From contig JAPNXP010000001.1 of NCBI GenBank assembly GCA_028753945.1, positions 4,206,501 through 4,270,500 on the forward strand: 64,000 nucleotides of DNA, in the 5' to 3' direction. Position numbers and translations under genes: made by a program. The stretch is from Hexactinellida sp. DTS-2022 (lineage: Eukaryota; Porifera; Hexactinellida). Positions 9,769-20,460 of this stretch are shown here, one piece after another (the stretch's first letter is position 1; each line of letters starts with the position of its first letter). The notes under the pieces are model-generated. The model saw only the letters and a list, made by a program, of their open reading frames with translations. It was not told the origin of the DNA and searched no databases.

Positions 9769-10169
9769 CAGAGTGGACCATGGGTCAACATTGGTGACCC
9801 ATGACCCATGACCCATCGAGTGACCCATTGACCCATGACCCATCGAGTGACCCATTGACCCATCACACAATTTTAAATATCTAAATACTATAGTGTAACA
9901 TTAACAGAATAACAGAATAACCGTTTAAATTACCTCAACAAACCTACTTGTTGCAATGTCGAATACGTTTAGTATTTCAATGCACATCAATGTTATAATA
10001 ATATTGATGATGATGAGTGAAACGTATTTTAACTGAAGATTACATTGAAATTCCACATGGGTCATGGGTCATGGGTCACGGAGCCGTGACCCATGACCCA
10101 TCTGACCCATCGATTTAGGTGACCCATCTGACCCATGACCCTTGACCCATCGACCCATGGTCCACTCTG
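9769..10169. mobile_element. hAT MITE built from TGACCCA repeats
   Basis: TIRs CAGAGTGGACCATGGGTC and GACCCATGGTCCACTCTG are flanked by an exact GTCCATAG duplication (9761-9768, 10170-10177). Both flanks are filled with degenerate (TGACCCA)n on one side and its complement on the other, forming a long imperfect hairpin around a unique centre. Confidence 0.95.
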
Positions 10170-10280
10170 GTCCATAGCTACCATAACTACGGATGGTGCA
10201 ATAACTCCCCAGCCAAAAGTATTAGAACAAGAATAATTGTATTTAAAGTAATTATTCCTAGCAGCATAATAACGTTTGTA

Positions 10281-10752
10281 CACTAACCAGCCATAAGTAT
10301 TTGAACAATAGGAATTTTTAATGAAGCACAATTTTCGTCTGGTACCTTATTAACGACTGTTTAAACTACTCTGAAATGAATATAAATATAATTATAACTA
10401 TAGTTATAATAAAAAATATTGTGATTTCAAGTTATTTAGCCAATATCCATGTAGTGGTATAAGTGTCTCTGCCACGTACCACTTGTGGCACAAATGGGAA
10501 TGTGTCAGTAGAAAATAATCGGAATGAGATTTGAAATTATCACTTATCGACAATGTGGTATTAAAATCTGCAACCAGAACTTGGTTCTTCTCATTACATT
10601 TTAATGATTTAAAATTTGTTATTTTATTATACTTTACATATCTTTTTATATAAATAGCCATGTTGAAGCATCTACTAATGTTATTATGCTGCTATAAGCT
10701 TGAATTTTAATATACAAATTATTCCTGTTCAAATACTTTTGGCCGGTTAGTG
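10281..10752. mobile_element. Tc1-like non-autonomous element, inner copy
   Basis: Ends CACTAACCAGCCATAAGTATT and AATACTTTTGGCCGGTTAGTG. TA precedes the left end; the right flank reads TTA. Contains the inverted core shared with 9410-9580. Confidence 0.6.
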
Positions 10753-10757
10753 TTAAT

Positions 10758-10910
10758 CAGGCGTGTCAAACTGGTGGCCCGCGGGCCATTTATGGCCCGC
10801 CGGTTGCTCAGATGTGGCCCGCAATCCATTAAAATATCTGGAATATGGCCCGGGTAAAGGGCTGGGGTTATGAAATTGGCCCACTATTCGAATCGAGTTT
10901 GACTCACCTG
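10758..10910. mobile_element. hAT MITE (CAGGCGTGTCAAACT type)
   Basis: TIRs CAGGCGTGTCAAACT and AGTTTGACTCACCTG with GTGTTAAT/GTGTAAAT duplications (7 of 8). It is inserted at the right end of the inner Tc1-like element. Contains repeated TGGCCCGC motifs. Confidence 0.85.
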
Positions 10911-11472
10911 GTGTAAATGCTTCTACAAGGGTGTTCATAAAAACGATATGTTAAGTATAATAAAATGGTAATTTTTTTAATTTCAATTTATGGAGGTGTT
11001 AAACTCATTAACTATATAATGAGCCGATTAAATAACCAATTTCCGATAATTTGAGTAAATTAGAATATACAAATTCTGATTTCGGATTTGTGAACGAATT
11101 AATCTAGGTGTATAATTTTTATTAATTAATTTTATTTTTTACTGAAAAATACATTAATATTTGTTCCATGTGACACAAATGGCAACTGTCAGGATATCTT
11201 AACCACTTTATTGATATTGACAGAAAATGGCTTTTAAATTTACTATAGCAAGATATTATGTCATCTCAGAGTAGTTAAGAGCCGTTAATAAGATGCCAGA
11301 AGATTATTGTGTCTGCATCAGCATTCGAATTGTTGAAATACTTTTGGCCGGGGAGTGTATAGCAATGTTATTATTAATTCAAAAACATAAAGATTTATCA
11401 AAAATAGTCAATGGAAAATGATATATTTTAAATTAGTTGGGAATATTAAAAAAAATCTAAAGTAGAGACCAT

Positions 11473-12253
11473 AAATATTTACCCCTACAAAATCTCACAG
11501 AAAATCAGTTTGTGATTGACAACTTTGTGGTGAATCTACATACATAATAGGCATATCATATTGAATTGTGGAAATGAATTTTGAATTTTACCTTTTGAAT
11601 TGGTGTTAAACTCATTATCTAGATAATTAGCTGTAAATATATTTGGCAGTTATATTTACTAAGTTATTGTGAATACTAAAATAATGAATTCAAATCTGAT
11701 ACCTATGCATTATATACCATACACTTAAAGCGAATATTCGTGACATTCTCATCATTCCTTGGAGAGATATTTGTGCCACAAGTGGCACGTGACAGCGAAA
11801 CGCACCACTTAATGTATTTCAATAAAATGGCTTCAAATATCTTAGAATCAATATACAGTACATTAATTTTTATATTGTCAAACTCAAATTCACTTAGATG
11901 CTGTGTTTGCTTGCAACATGTGCCAGATGTGGCACAAACAGAATAGTGGCTATATTTCTCCAAGGAATGATGAGAATAATATGAAAATTCGCGCTAAGAA
12001 CATATATAATTCAGAAATTTTAAATTTGATTCATAATTTGAAAATACATTACCAAATATATTTACAGCTAATTATCTAGTTAATGAGTTTAACACTTAAT
12101 CAAAAGGTAATTTTAATTTTGGCGATAGTTTAACTGAAGATATTCATTTCCACGATTCAAAATGCTATGCTATATTATTTATGTAGATACACCGCAAAGT
12201 TGTCAATCATCAACTAATTTTCGGTGAGATTTTGTGGTGAGTAATTATTTTAA
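11473..12253. repeat. Imperfect palindrome of about 780 bp
   Basis: The two halves are inverted copies. Outer landmarks are AAAATCTCAC...GATTGACAACTTTG (from 11490) and its complement ending near 12235; inner landmarks are CATTCCTTGGAGA (11754) and TCTCCAAGGAATG (11955-11967). The centre again carries GTGCCAC/GTGGCAC blocks of the Tc1-like family. It lies just downstream of the GTF2F1 stop codon. Confidence 0.8.
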
Positions 12254-12342
12254 TGGCCGCTAGTGGATTAAACAAATTTTTTGGGGAATGTCAATGCTGA
12301 ATATTGCTAATATTTCTTGTGTAAGGCATTATTGATTTGGAT

Positions 12343-12932
12343 TCACTTCAATAGGAATAATACTTTTCCATCTTTTGTTTGTTGTTTCTCAACATTACAA
12401 GATTTCATAATTTCACTTATGTTCTTCAAAAATTCTTCAGGGTGCATATCTGGTAATCTCTTTTTCAATTTTTTAACCAACGTTTTACTATTCATTGGCC
12501 CGCGGGCTAAATATTTCATAACTTCTTTCTCAATTAGTAAGAGTTCGTTCTTTTTGTGCCGTTTTCCTACAGGTGTAATAGAATCAGGTATAATATTCCT
12601 TTTATTCGCTTTACGTGGAGAAGTACTGTCCTTTTTGAGTAAAATTTTGGCTGCATTAACAGGAATCTTTACAGTTGTTTCAGTTCTATTACTTGGAATT
12701 GAAGTTTTATCCAAATTATCTGAAAAACCTTCAGAAGAAGAATTCAAGTAGTTTTCTTCATGTAGACAATGTGATTTATCAGAATGTTCAATCAAGGCTT
12801 TTATTGACCTCCCTTGGAGAGATAAATCTTCATCAGATGATGTAGTTGAAGATGGAAACATATTATTTTCACAAAGTCCTCGAGGTAAAGCTGTAATTGC
12901 ATCCTCCGGATCGCTTTCCTTGAAATTGATAT
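12343..12932 (-). CDS. GTF2F1: TFIIF alpha subunit (RAP74), last exon with winged-helix domain
   Basis: This minus-strand exon begins after acceptor ACTGTATAG and ends at the stop codon 12345-12343. It encodes about 195 residues: an acidic/serine-rich linker (SSTTSSDEDLS), a Lys/Arg patch (SPRKANKRN), then a C-terminal winged helix beginning EKEVMKYLARGPMNSKTLVK and ending DGKVLFLLK. This matches the RAP74 C-terminal domain that binds the CTD phosphatase FCP1 and TFIIB (family knowledge). TFIIF escorts RNA polymerase II into the preinitiation complex. Phase is right for splicing from 36945. It is the most gene-like, undamaged frame in the window. Identification rests on domain resemblance, not a search. 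Confidence 0.8.
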
Positions 12933-13311
12933 CTATACAGTTTAAATATAATTAAATATTAGATACACTAGAAAACTGTATAAAGAATTTCTTGATAGTA
13001 TCATCTAAGTATATTAAGGAATGTAAATGCAGGGCCGTGCCACTAATGCAAACTGACCAGGTCAAACCTGGGCAGAATTTTTCCAGACCAGGTTCTGACC
13101 AGGTTGACCTGGTCATATATATATATATATATATAAATATAACCAGGTAAACCTGTTCATTTAACCATGTCAACCTGTTCATATAACTAGGTCAACCTGG
13201 TCATTTAACCAGGTTCTCACTAGCTGATGAGTTTCAAAACAATTATTATTGTTATGAGTATTAAATAAATAATATACGTATAAAGCACTGAAAAGGGGAC
13301 TTCATCTAGAA

Positions 13312-13462
13312 CAGTGGTTCCCAACCTGGGGTCAATGGATCACTTGGGGATCCACGAGCTCTAGTAGGGGGTCCACAGAATGTATTACGGTCTATGGAAT
13401 GGGGTCCACAAAAACTGAGGGAATTGATATAGGAGTCCACGGCTGAAAAAGGTTGGGAAACG
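13312..13462. mobile_element. hAT MITE (CAGTGGTTCCCAACC type)
   Basis: The left end CAGTGGTTCCCAACCTGGGG and right end GGTTGGGAAACG form a short inverted pair. The right terminus is eroded and no clean duplication is seen. Confidence 0.55.
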
Positions 13463-13549
13463 TGTACATTGGCCTAAATACATGAACGACCCAAATTATA
13501 TTTTGCGCTCGCTCGTCCTGGGATTCCCTGCACACGTATGGTAGAGGAA

Positions 13550-13839
13550 CAGGGGTGATGAATCTGCTGTTACAGCCATTTTGGCTGTTTGCTGTTAACA
13601 GCCAATTCAAGCTGTTCAAATTCTATAATTGTATCAGTAAAAATTAAGGAAAAGGGACAAGCAAAGAAAGTTATACTCAAAAATGTTTAAATTCGAATTG
13701 TATATCGTATTTACATAACAATGAAATTTGAAACTAAATGATTATATTATAATATTTCAATTATTGCATTGGTCAGCATCTAGCTGTTAACAGCTTCGAT
13801 TTTCATTTGCTGTCAACAGCTTGGCTGTTTCCATCCCTG
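13550..13839. mobile_element. hAT MITE with CTGTTAACAGC motifs
   Basis: TIRs CAGGGGTGATG and GGAAACAGCC-bearing right end CATCCCTG, flanked by an exact TAGAGGAA duplication (13542-13549, 13840-13847). Near both ends are palindromic GCTGTTAACAGC blocks. Confidence 0.9.
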
Positions 13840-14034
13840 TAGAGGAATTAAGAAATTACATTCAAATACGTATATTTCAGATAATTAATAAAAATTACTG
13901 TGCACTAATAATACAAGATTTTTACTAAAGTTACTAAAAATATGTTAATGGGAAACTCATTAACACAGATGTTTTAGATGTTTACTCTAATTAGGTTTGA
14001 CCTGGTCTGGTAAAAATAGGCTCGCACGACCCTG

Positions 14035-14582
14035 GTTAATGTGATCCTAGTTTGTATTCACGTTATTATATTGGCGGCTCAGGAGGTCATAGCCCCCCCA
14101 CCACTCCCCCATATATGCTAGGAACCTCCCCTGGCTCAACCAACCTACATGGTAAACTATTAAAATGTTCAGAGCCAATTTGTAATATGCAGTGATTCAG
14201 AATAGAAGTCAAAATATCTCTTCTACAATAATATAATACCAGGCAACTTAGTACACTCAAATCTCTGTACTATTCCAATAATCACCTTGACTTAAGTCTT
14301 AAACTCATTTACCTTGACGCATCAAATTTCTGAGTATTTTCGCTGGGTTGGGGTTTTATAACAAATGTTAATATGGTGAAAGTCGGTAAGTCAAGAATAT
14401 GGTAAGTCAAGAAGTTTCCGGGTTCATGATTTGAACAGTTTTGCACAGCACAATATACATTATATCAATGAGTGATTCTAAAACATGCAATCAGGTATTG
14501 TGAAGCTGAAACACAGCAGGATTGTTTCAAATAATATGATAATATTGATTTGTTATAATGATTTCATTCAGAATACTATCAT
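14035..14582. other. No supported gene
   Basis: Contains a GT-rich palindromic patch (GTAAGTCAAGAATATGGTAAGTCAAG at about 14383) and a poly-C segment near 14093; neither is identified. Confidence 0.35.
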
Positions 14583-14722
14583 AGGCGCCGAACCCGGGGG
14601 GATGAGTCCCCCCTCCCCCCTGAGAATTCTTAGTGTCCAATTCAACTGGGCCGAATATGAATAGGGACTTTATAATATATGAGACTCAGCCCCCCCCCCC
14701 CTGGAATTCTCATAGCCCACCC
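14583..14722. mobile_element. Short C/G-run MITE
   Basis: A 140-bp segment starting AGGCGCCGAACCCGGGGGG, with long poly-C runs and two GAGAATTC/GGAATTCTC motifs, flanked by ACTATCAT and ACTATCAC. Terminal inverted repeats are weak. Confidence 0.4.
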
Positions 14723-15375
14723 ACTATCACTTTCTGGCTACAGGCCTGGAGCAGGGTGACCAGATGTCCTATTTTTAGAAGGAAGTCCTTTTCAGGCTAT
14801 CTGCCTTCTTACACTGTGTCCTTCAGTGGCGGACACTTTGGGAATTATTGGGGGAGCTGAGACCAAATATCCGGAGTCATAGCCTACTATATAAAGGCCA
14901 TTTCACTGCTTTGGACCAGGGATAAGATAAAAGTGGGTTTATTTTTCTAACTGTGACATACCTGATTAACATTAGACTCATTATTTCAACTACACATATC
15001 AAAGTCGTATATATGGTTCATAGTTGTCTCCCAACATAAATTCAAGCTCAAGTATATTATTACATGCAAACTAGATAGTAGAATTATGAAAACTAAACAA
15101 TTATTTAGAGGAATTTATTATGATTTTCTTTGGGGCAGGTAGTAAGAACATTAGGGTTCTTCGCCCTGTTGTTGTTACGTAACAATTGGCTACTGTTGTT
15201 AAAATTGAAAGTAATAAATTGCTTTACTTTTGTACTAAGCAATCTATACACTCATCAACGAAATCTTCGCACTTTACACTATCGAGTTTAAGGAGAGGGA
15301 GTTGCTTTAATCCGATTGGAAAAAAATGTAAACTGGTGAACACTCGATTATTGTAAACACCGCATTTAGCACGTA

Positions 15376-15532
15376 CAGTGGAGTTCGCTTAATAGCAACC
15401 CGTGTTTGCCACTAGATCTGGTTGCTAATAGGGGAATTAAATTAACAGTATTATCACGCTAAGACCCCGAAAAGCGGTTGATAATAAAGCAATATTGCTA
15501 ATAGGGGAGTTGCTAATAAGCAAACTCCACTG
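15376..15532. mobile_element. Pogo/Tc1-like MITE (CAGTGGAGTT)
   Basis: Inverted ends CAGTGGAGTTCGCTTA and TAAGCAAACTCCACTG are flanked by TA. Internal TTGCTAATAGGGGA motifs are repeated. Confidence 0.85.
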
Positions 15533-16924
15533 TAATTGAATGTCCATTTTAATCCGCCACGATCAAAAAGGCCAATCAAGGCAAGAGTTAAAATCTGAGT
15601 CTTCATTTCCCATAGTCCGTAGACATATTTTTAGTGAGTACTGAACAACAATCGGGGTACAAATCTGAGGTTTTAGATAAATTCCTTAATAAGAAAGGCA
15701 GCATATCCTCCGAAAATCTATGTATGAATTCAGAAAAAAAAGATCAAAAGAGTGACACACACATATAATGTGTGAAATCAAAATTCTCATGATGGCTGCG
15801 ATAAAGATCATCTTCATGGGTTTCGAAGCAGCTGATAAATTCCATAAACGAATGTCTATCTCTATGGACATAATCTTTCCTATTATACAACCTGATAATA
15901 TTAGACTGTTTAAGTGCCCTCTCATTTTCCAGGACATGACAAACCAATACATTGTAGTTTTACATCTGTTTGTATAATCCAAAATGGTGTTCAATAAGAT
16001 CAATTTGTATAAATTATGACAATACTTAGGTAATTCCACATTCGCCGATCAAAATTCTACAAGTTAAGGTAATGCAATAATTGAATGGTGAAAACTCGTG
16101 AATGTTTAAACTGTTAACTTTCCTATGAAGCTTCCCCAGACTCTAACCAACGAACTAGAGTAGACATTCAATTAAATCTGGCATCATTATGTATAAGTGG
16201 CAAAAAATATCGGTCCTTGTGACGAACTCCTTTCCAAGAGTGTTGATGAATCAATCAATGTCCATTTTCGGTTTTCAAACATACAGCTGAATGAGAGATT
16301 TGAGGGGTTCCACGATTATAACACTTTAACTTGAAGAAACTTGTCAATAGTAATAATGTTTGGACTGAAATCACTAGTGTATTTGATGTCATATTGACAA
16401 TATAAATGTGGTATCAAGGTGCTAAATAACCATCCTTGGGGGATCTTTAGATTTGTCGATTATTTGATCAAATGTAGAGATTTGATAATTTTCGCTGTAC
16501 ATCCTCGCAGGATTCAGCGCTTTTGTTTAATTAATAGTGAAGTCATCAAATAAAAACTGAAAAACTACCATCTCTAGGCAGAAACAGTTTCCATTTCTGA
16601 ACTATCACTTGCGGTCCTGAAAGAATGTGAAATATAGGAATACCACTATGAACATTGTGATATCCAGTAGTGTAACTAGGAGCAGAACAAGGCTATTTAA
16701 GCATCCAAGAAAAATATGAATAAGAAAGCTAACATCGAAAAAAGTAAAGTAAACTTTAGGAAAGTATGGAATAATTAAATAATATGTAATTTGTAATAAA
16801 TTGTACCAGTATTTTATGTATACAAATCCATAGAATGCTATGACAAATCCCATATAGTAATATTTCAACGGATTAGTCAATTGAGTTTCAATCAAAATGA
16901 ATATATTAACATTATGGGTATATA
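15533..16924. other. Inside of the P-type element; no recognised gene
   Basis: Minus-strand frames at 15947-15744 (MVCHVLENERALKQSN...) and 16895-16605 (very hydrophobic) exist, but neither shows a known motif. The former has a soluble, protein-like make-up and might be the remains of cargo. Confidence 0.25.
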
Positions 16925-18501
16925 CAGGGCCGGATTAAGACTGTGCGGGGCCCTAGGCCAAAAGTTTTTTGGGGGCCCCCTAAGACTAAATACATATTAA
17001 TGAAAATAAATCTATTAAGTATTATTTTCTTAGATACATGAATCATTACATATCCATCAAACAACTTTTTTCAAGCTTTATTCTTGCTAAGTCGTCAATG
17101 ATATCCGTGCGAAGACTGCATGTCTAACTAGTTAAACTTAAATTACGTACTATACATAATAAGTTGCCACTTCGAGACATAATTATTAAACATTCAGGTC
17201 ACATTATTAATTGACGAAATGTCAAACCAGTCAAAGTTTCTAAACTAAAAGTATCATTAAATAATTTAGATGTATTAAAATCAATCTAACTTCAATTACA
17301 AGGTAATATTTTGTTTAGAAATAGGTAACTGGTTCTCAACATTAGTAGTCCCTGTCACGCCAAAATTGGTCAGGGTCAAAAGTGGTCCGGCCGGACCAAT
17401 TTTGACTGCCAAAAATGGTCCGGGACCAATTTTGGCTGGAGATAAATGGTCCGGTCGGACTAGTTTTGGTCGCCAAAAATGGTCCGGCCGGACCGGTTTT
17501 GGTCGCCAAAGGCGGTCCCCATTGGCCAAAGGTGGTCCCTGCCGGACAGCCATTCCAAGACAATAATTAAAGAGCTTTTTATCATTCATCAACACAAGAA
17601 TAGATAGAAGATGCAAATGTTTTCACAATAGTCAATAATACACAATTACTAAGTTGATTCTTTACACCGTAACTCCATATATCACAATTACAAAACCAAT
17701 TCTTTTCACTATTATTCATGCCTTAATACCTACAAGGGACTCCTTTTTCCCCTGAACCATAGTAGACAATTAGAAAAAGATACATTTTCAATTTAATAAT
17801 TGATTGTCCTATACAATTTCGCACTAGTAGGCAGTCTGTTATAGCAAATATAGTGCGATCTAACAATGCGATCTAACAAAAAGTTTAGGCCGGACCTATT
17901 TTAGCAAGCTAGGACCATTTATAGCAGGCCAAAATTGGTCCCGGACCAGTTTTGGCCCGGACCAATTTTTTCGTGACAGTCCGACAGTGTAGAACTTCAA
18001 AGAACACAACAGATATTTTAAAAGGTAAAATACTTATTACAAATATATGTTCATTGAAAAAGAGTGTTTTAAACAACTTAGAGGGAGTGAACGATGAATA
18101 AATAAAGGATGTATGAAGTACAATCATATCAATGTTATAAAAACGTACCTATATTGAATTTGGTTGCCTTATAAATAATAGAAAATTCCATGCATCAATA
18201 TCAATTTATAATTTAAAATTAGTAACACTATATCCGATGATAACGGACACAAAATAAATATTGGCATACTTGCTTGACACGATGAGTCCATCTGCCCAAT
18301 ACATGAAGCCTCATTTTTAATAATTTCTCTAAAAATTCACCTAAACGCCCCGGAGCCGCTAAAAGCGCTGGGCCCCCAAATCCGCGGAGCCCTAGGCCAT
18401 GGCCTACTTGGCATATGCGGTAATCAGGCCCTGGGTGGGCCCCCCAGAACTGTGGGGCCCTAAGCCATGGCTTATTTGGCTTAGTGGTTAATCCGGCTCT
18501 G
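16925..18501. mobile_element. hAT MITE (CAGGGCCGGATTAA) with internal insertion
   Basis: TIRs CAGGGCCGGATTAA and TTAATCCGGCTCTG with an exact GGTATATA duplication (16917-16924, 18502-18509). Near both ends are GGGGCCCTAGGCC-type blocks. The element is 1577 bp, longer than a typical MITE because it hosts 17354-17977 and unrelated AT-rich DNA. Confidence 0.9.
17354..17977. repeat. Inverted GGTCCGGCCGGACC-repeat element
   Basis: Begins GTCACGCCAAAATTGGTC and ends GACCAATTTTTTCGTGAC. The left part (to about 17560) is an array of TGGTCCGGCCGGACCA-type palindromes alternating with AATTTTGG; the right part (17880-17977) holds a few complementary units. High GC contrasts with its surroundings. It spans several shadow ORFs that are only repeat translation. 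Confidence 0.7.
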
Positions 18502-18590
18502 GGTATATAGTAAAACCGCCTTTATCTTATCCCTGGTACACTGGAAATTTGCTAGGTGAGTGACCTTTATATAGTAGGCTATGCCCGAGT

Positions 18591-19220
18591 TTAATTAGAA
18601 TTTTAATTAATTAATTAATTAATTACATATGTTTTGTTTATTTATCCTTTATCTCTAAGTTTTATTGAATTAGATTTATTATGTTTCTTTTTTCATCTTG
18701 ATCACAATTCATAAGCTTACTTTGTTGACCATTATCAAACTTGTATAATATTTTTTTAACTCTCTAATGAAAACATACTTTACCGAAATATTGGGGTGCT
18801 CAAGCATCCCCAGGCGCCCCCTAGTGTCCGCCACTGGTATCCTTCTTTATCTCTAAAAAAACCATTCACAGTTTGTTCTCTCTAATGATCCACTTCTCTA
18901 CCTGTCTATAATATTTTTGTTGTTCAACCATACTCATTATTCCTAAAGTATGCTACTCGACGTCTTTATGCTATAGCCCTAGATTCTCAAATGTTCTACT
19001 TCTCTATACTGGATTTATCAACCTGGGGGATGGAATTTTTATTGAAATGTCCTTCTTTTTGAGTAGGACATGTGGTAAACATGCTGGAGAGGTACCTTAC
19101 TATGACAATCAACCAAAAACTATCTGGAAAATATTCAAGGCATTTCATGAGTCACGTCCTTACTACTAGAGTTACTTGAGTCCCCTAGTCACCTGATCCT
19201 GACTCGGGACAAAATTTAAT
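18591..19220. other. Right-hand shell DNA and GACTCGAG-type repeat
   Basis: To 18836 this is the right part of the hAT MITE, with an (AATT)n run at 18600-18627. From 18845 to 19083 it is the outer shell. From about 19145 degenerate GAGTCAC/GACTCGAG units appear, continuous with 23947-24290 once the inserted elements are removed. Confidence 0.5.
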
Positions 19221-19810
19221 GACTCGAGCATGGTTTCATCCAGGTGTATGCAACACCCCTGAATGGCGCGTAATTTTGGAAGGAACTTAATCTAGGCGTA
19301 AAAAATCGAGACATGCTCTCATAGTAATTTAGGCGCGTGTGAAGAGGTCAAACTAAATCTAGGCACGTGGTTACTTTTTGTCTGGATGAAAGCCTGGGGC
19401 CTTATTCACTAACATTTCTTAAACTTAAACTTAAACTTAGTTTAAACTAAGTCTAAACTAATTCTTGACTTAGTTTATGCAAGGTTATTTAACTTCTCAA
19501 AACTTATCCAAAAACTTAGTTTTGCTAAACTTAACTTAAACTTAGTCTAAATTAAGTATTGACTTAGTTTTGCTTAAACTTAAACTTAGTCTAAACTAAT
19601 TACGTAATTACTTACTTTTCTTAACTTCTCAAAACTAAACTCAGAGTGATACAACCACTATAAGTGATACAACCACGATAAGTTATACGTATAAATACAA
19701 TTTTCCTTTGCTATCTACAAACATTTTTTACTTCATCTATGTATATATCATCTTTAAATGGCAGCTGCTCTTTTTCTACTAGATTTCTGATCTTCTCGGA
19801 GTTTAGCACG

Positions 19811-20020
19811 GCAGGGAGTATTTCTAGATAGAATAAATCCTCTAGATATGTATGATGAAATCGAGTTTATCTCACGATACAGAGTTACAAGGGATGTTTT
19901 CATTCAGCTCGAAGAGAAGGTCTCAACCTTCCAGCATCGATCAACATTCTGATCATATGCTATTCCTGCTGCCACTCAATTAGCTGTTTCGTTACAGTTC
20001 TTGGATACTGGTTCTCTTTA
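19811..20020 (+). pseudogene. Harbinger transposase, N-terminal fragment
   Basis: Reads RQGVFLDRINPLDMYDEIEF then SRYRVTRDVFIQLEEKV, the region typically opening HARBI1-like transposases (R-x-F-x-D-R-x-N-P-L). After a frameshift near 19935, AATQLAVSLQFLDTGSL follows, the next conserved block. It stops at 20019. The catalytic DDE domain is absent. Confidence 0.7.
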
Positions 20021-20087
20021 AACGAGTTTTCAGTGACATTGCCATTATATTCCAAAATTAGTGATATTAATGAACAAGTGATCGAAT

Positions 20088-20460
20088 GCATGTGTATATT
20101 TTGATAGAATTTTATGTAGAACTTTGATCGAATTTTCTGATGTCGAACTTTGATCGAATGATGAAAAGTGCCAATTTCGATCAAAGTTCTTCCAAAATGT
20201 CCTGAGTCGAACTTTGATCGAAGATATGTCTAACTTTGATAGAAAAGGAGAACTTTGATAGAAAAAAGAGAACTTTGATCGAAAAGGAGAACTTTGATAG
20301 AAAAAAGAGAACTTTGATGGAAAAGGAGAACTTTGATCGAAAGATGAGAACTATGATCGAAAATCTGACACTTCAACAAAAGTAAGAACTTTGATAGAAA
20401 ATTTGATCGAAAAGGTAGAACTTTGATAGAAAATTTGATCGAAAATGTGACCACTAACTG
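20088..20460 (-). repeat. Left TIR made of tandem GAACTTTGATCGA units
   Basis: About fifteen variants of an 11-24 bp unit with core GAACTTTGAT(C/A)GAAA. The array is the reverse complement of 22915-23244, including variants such as the GTGCCAATTTCGATC block. Confidence 0.9.

Larger units (their letters stand above)
10204..11357. mobile_element. Tc1-like non-autonomous element, outer copy
   Basis: Ends ACTCCCCAGCCAAAAGTATT (10204) and AATACTTTTGGCCGGGGAGTG (to 11357), each next to TA. No transposase. It contains the related element 10281-10752 and the hAT MITE 10758-10910. Confidence 0.6.
13030..14034. mobile_element. hAT-like element of ACCAGGTCAACCTGG repeats, with nested MITEs
   Basis: Ends CAGGGCCGTGC and GCACGACCCTG. 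Just inside both ends are repeats of CCAGGTCAACCTGG-type motifs, plus an (AT)n run at about 13116-13133. Target duplication is poor. It contains the elements 13312-13462 and 13550-13839. Confidence 0.55.
14878..18582. mobile_element. P-type element without recognisable transposase
   Basis: Ends ATAGCCTACTATATAAAGGC (from 14879) and its complement (to 18582), each followed inward by GACCAGGGATAAGATAAA or its complement. These match the ends of the THAP-P elements at 49277 and 57395. Flanks TCCGGAGT/GCCCGAGT agree at 6 of 8. No THAP or P-transposase motif is visible inside, so it is non-autonomous or has captured unrelated DNA. It contains the MITEs 15376-15532 and 16925-18501. Confidence 0.75.
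14824..18836. mobile_element. hAT MITE (CAGTGGCGGACACT) carrying a P element
   Basis: TIRs CAGTGGCGGACACT and AGTGTCCGCCACTG with GTGTCCTT/GTATCCTT duplications (14816-14823, 18837-18844; 7 of 8). Its own sequence is just about 300 bp, the rest being the P-type element. Confidence 0.85.
14762..19083. mobile_element. hAT-like MITE, outermost shell of a nested stack
   Basis: Left end CAGGGTGACCAGATGTCC (14762) and right end GGACATGTGGTAAACATG (to 19083) are inverted; CTGGAG occurs on both flanks. Stripped of its insertion (14824-18836 plus one duplication) it would be only about 300 bp. It also contains paired AGAAGGAAGTCC/GTCCTTCTTT blocks. Confidence 0.55.

Noticed and set aside
12317..12751. 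Plus-strand 144-aa hydrophobic ORF
   Set aside because: Antisense of the GTF2F1 last exon, whose minus-strand frame has clear RAP74 features.
15686..16039. Overlapping ORFs on both strands, one protein-like on the minus strand
   Set aside because: No recognisable domain and several mutually exclusive frames; kept only as a remark under the surrounding stretch.
16605..16895. Minus-strand 96-aa ORF with several hydrophobic segments
   Set aside because: AT-rich non-coding DNA often gives such frames; no family motif, no splice context, and it lies inside a P-type element.
17296..17616. ORFs with repeated GPxxF/WSGR residues on both strands
   Set aside because: Translated GGTCCGG repeat array, not a gene.
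20230..20454. ORFs with SSLFSIKVLLF repeats, and the matching plus-strand one at 22953-23339
   Set aside because: Translation of the MULE TIR arrays.
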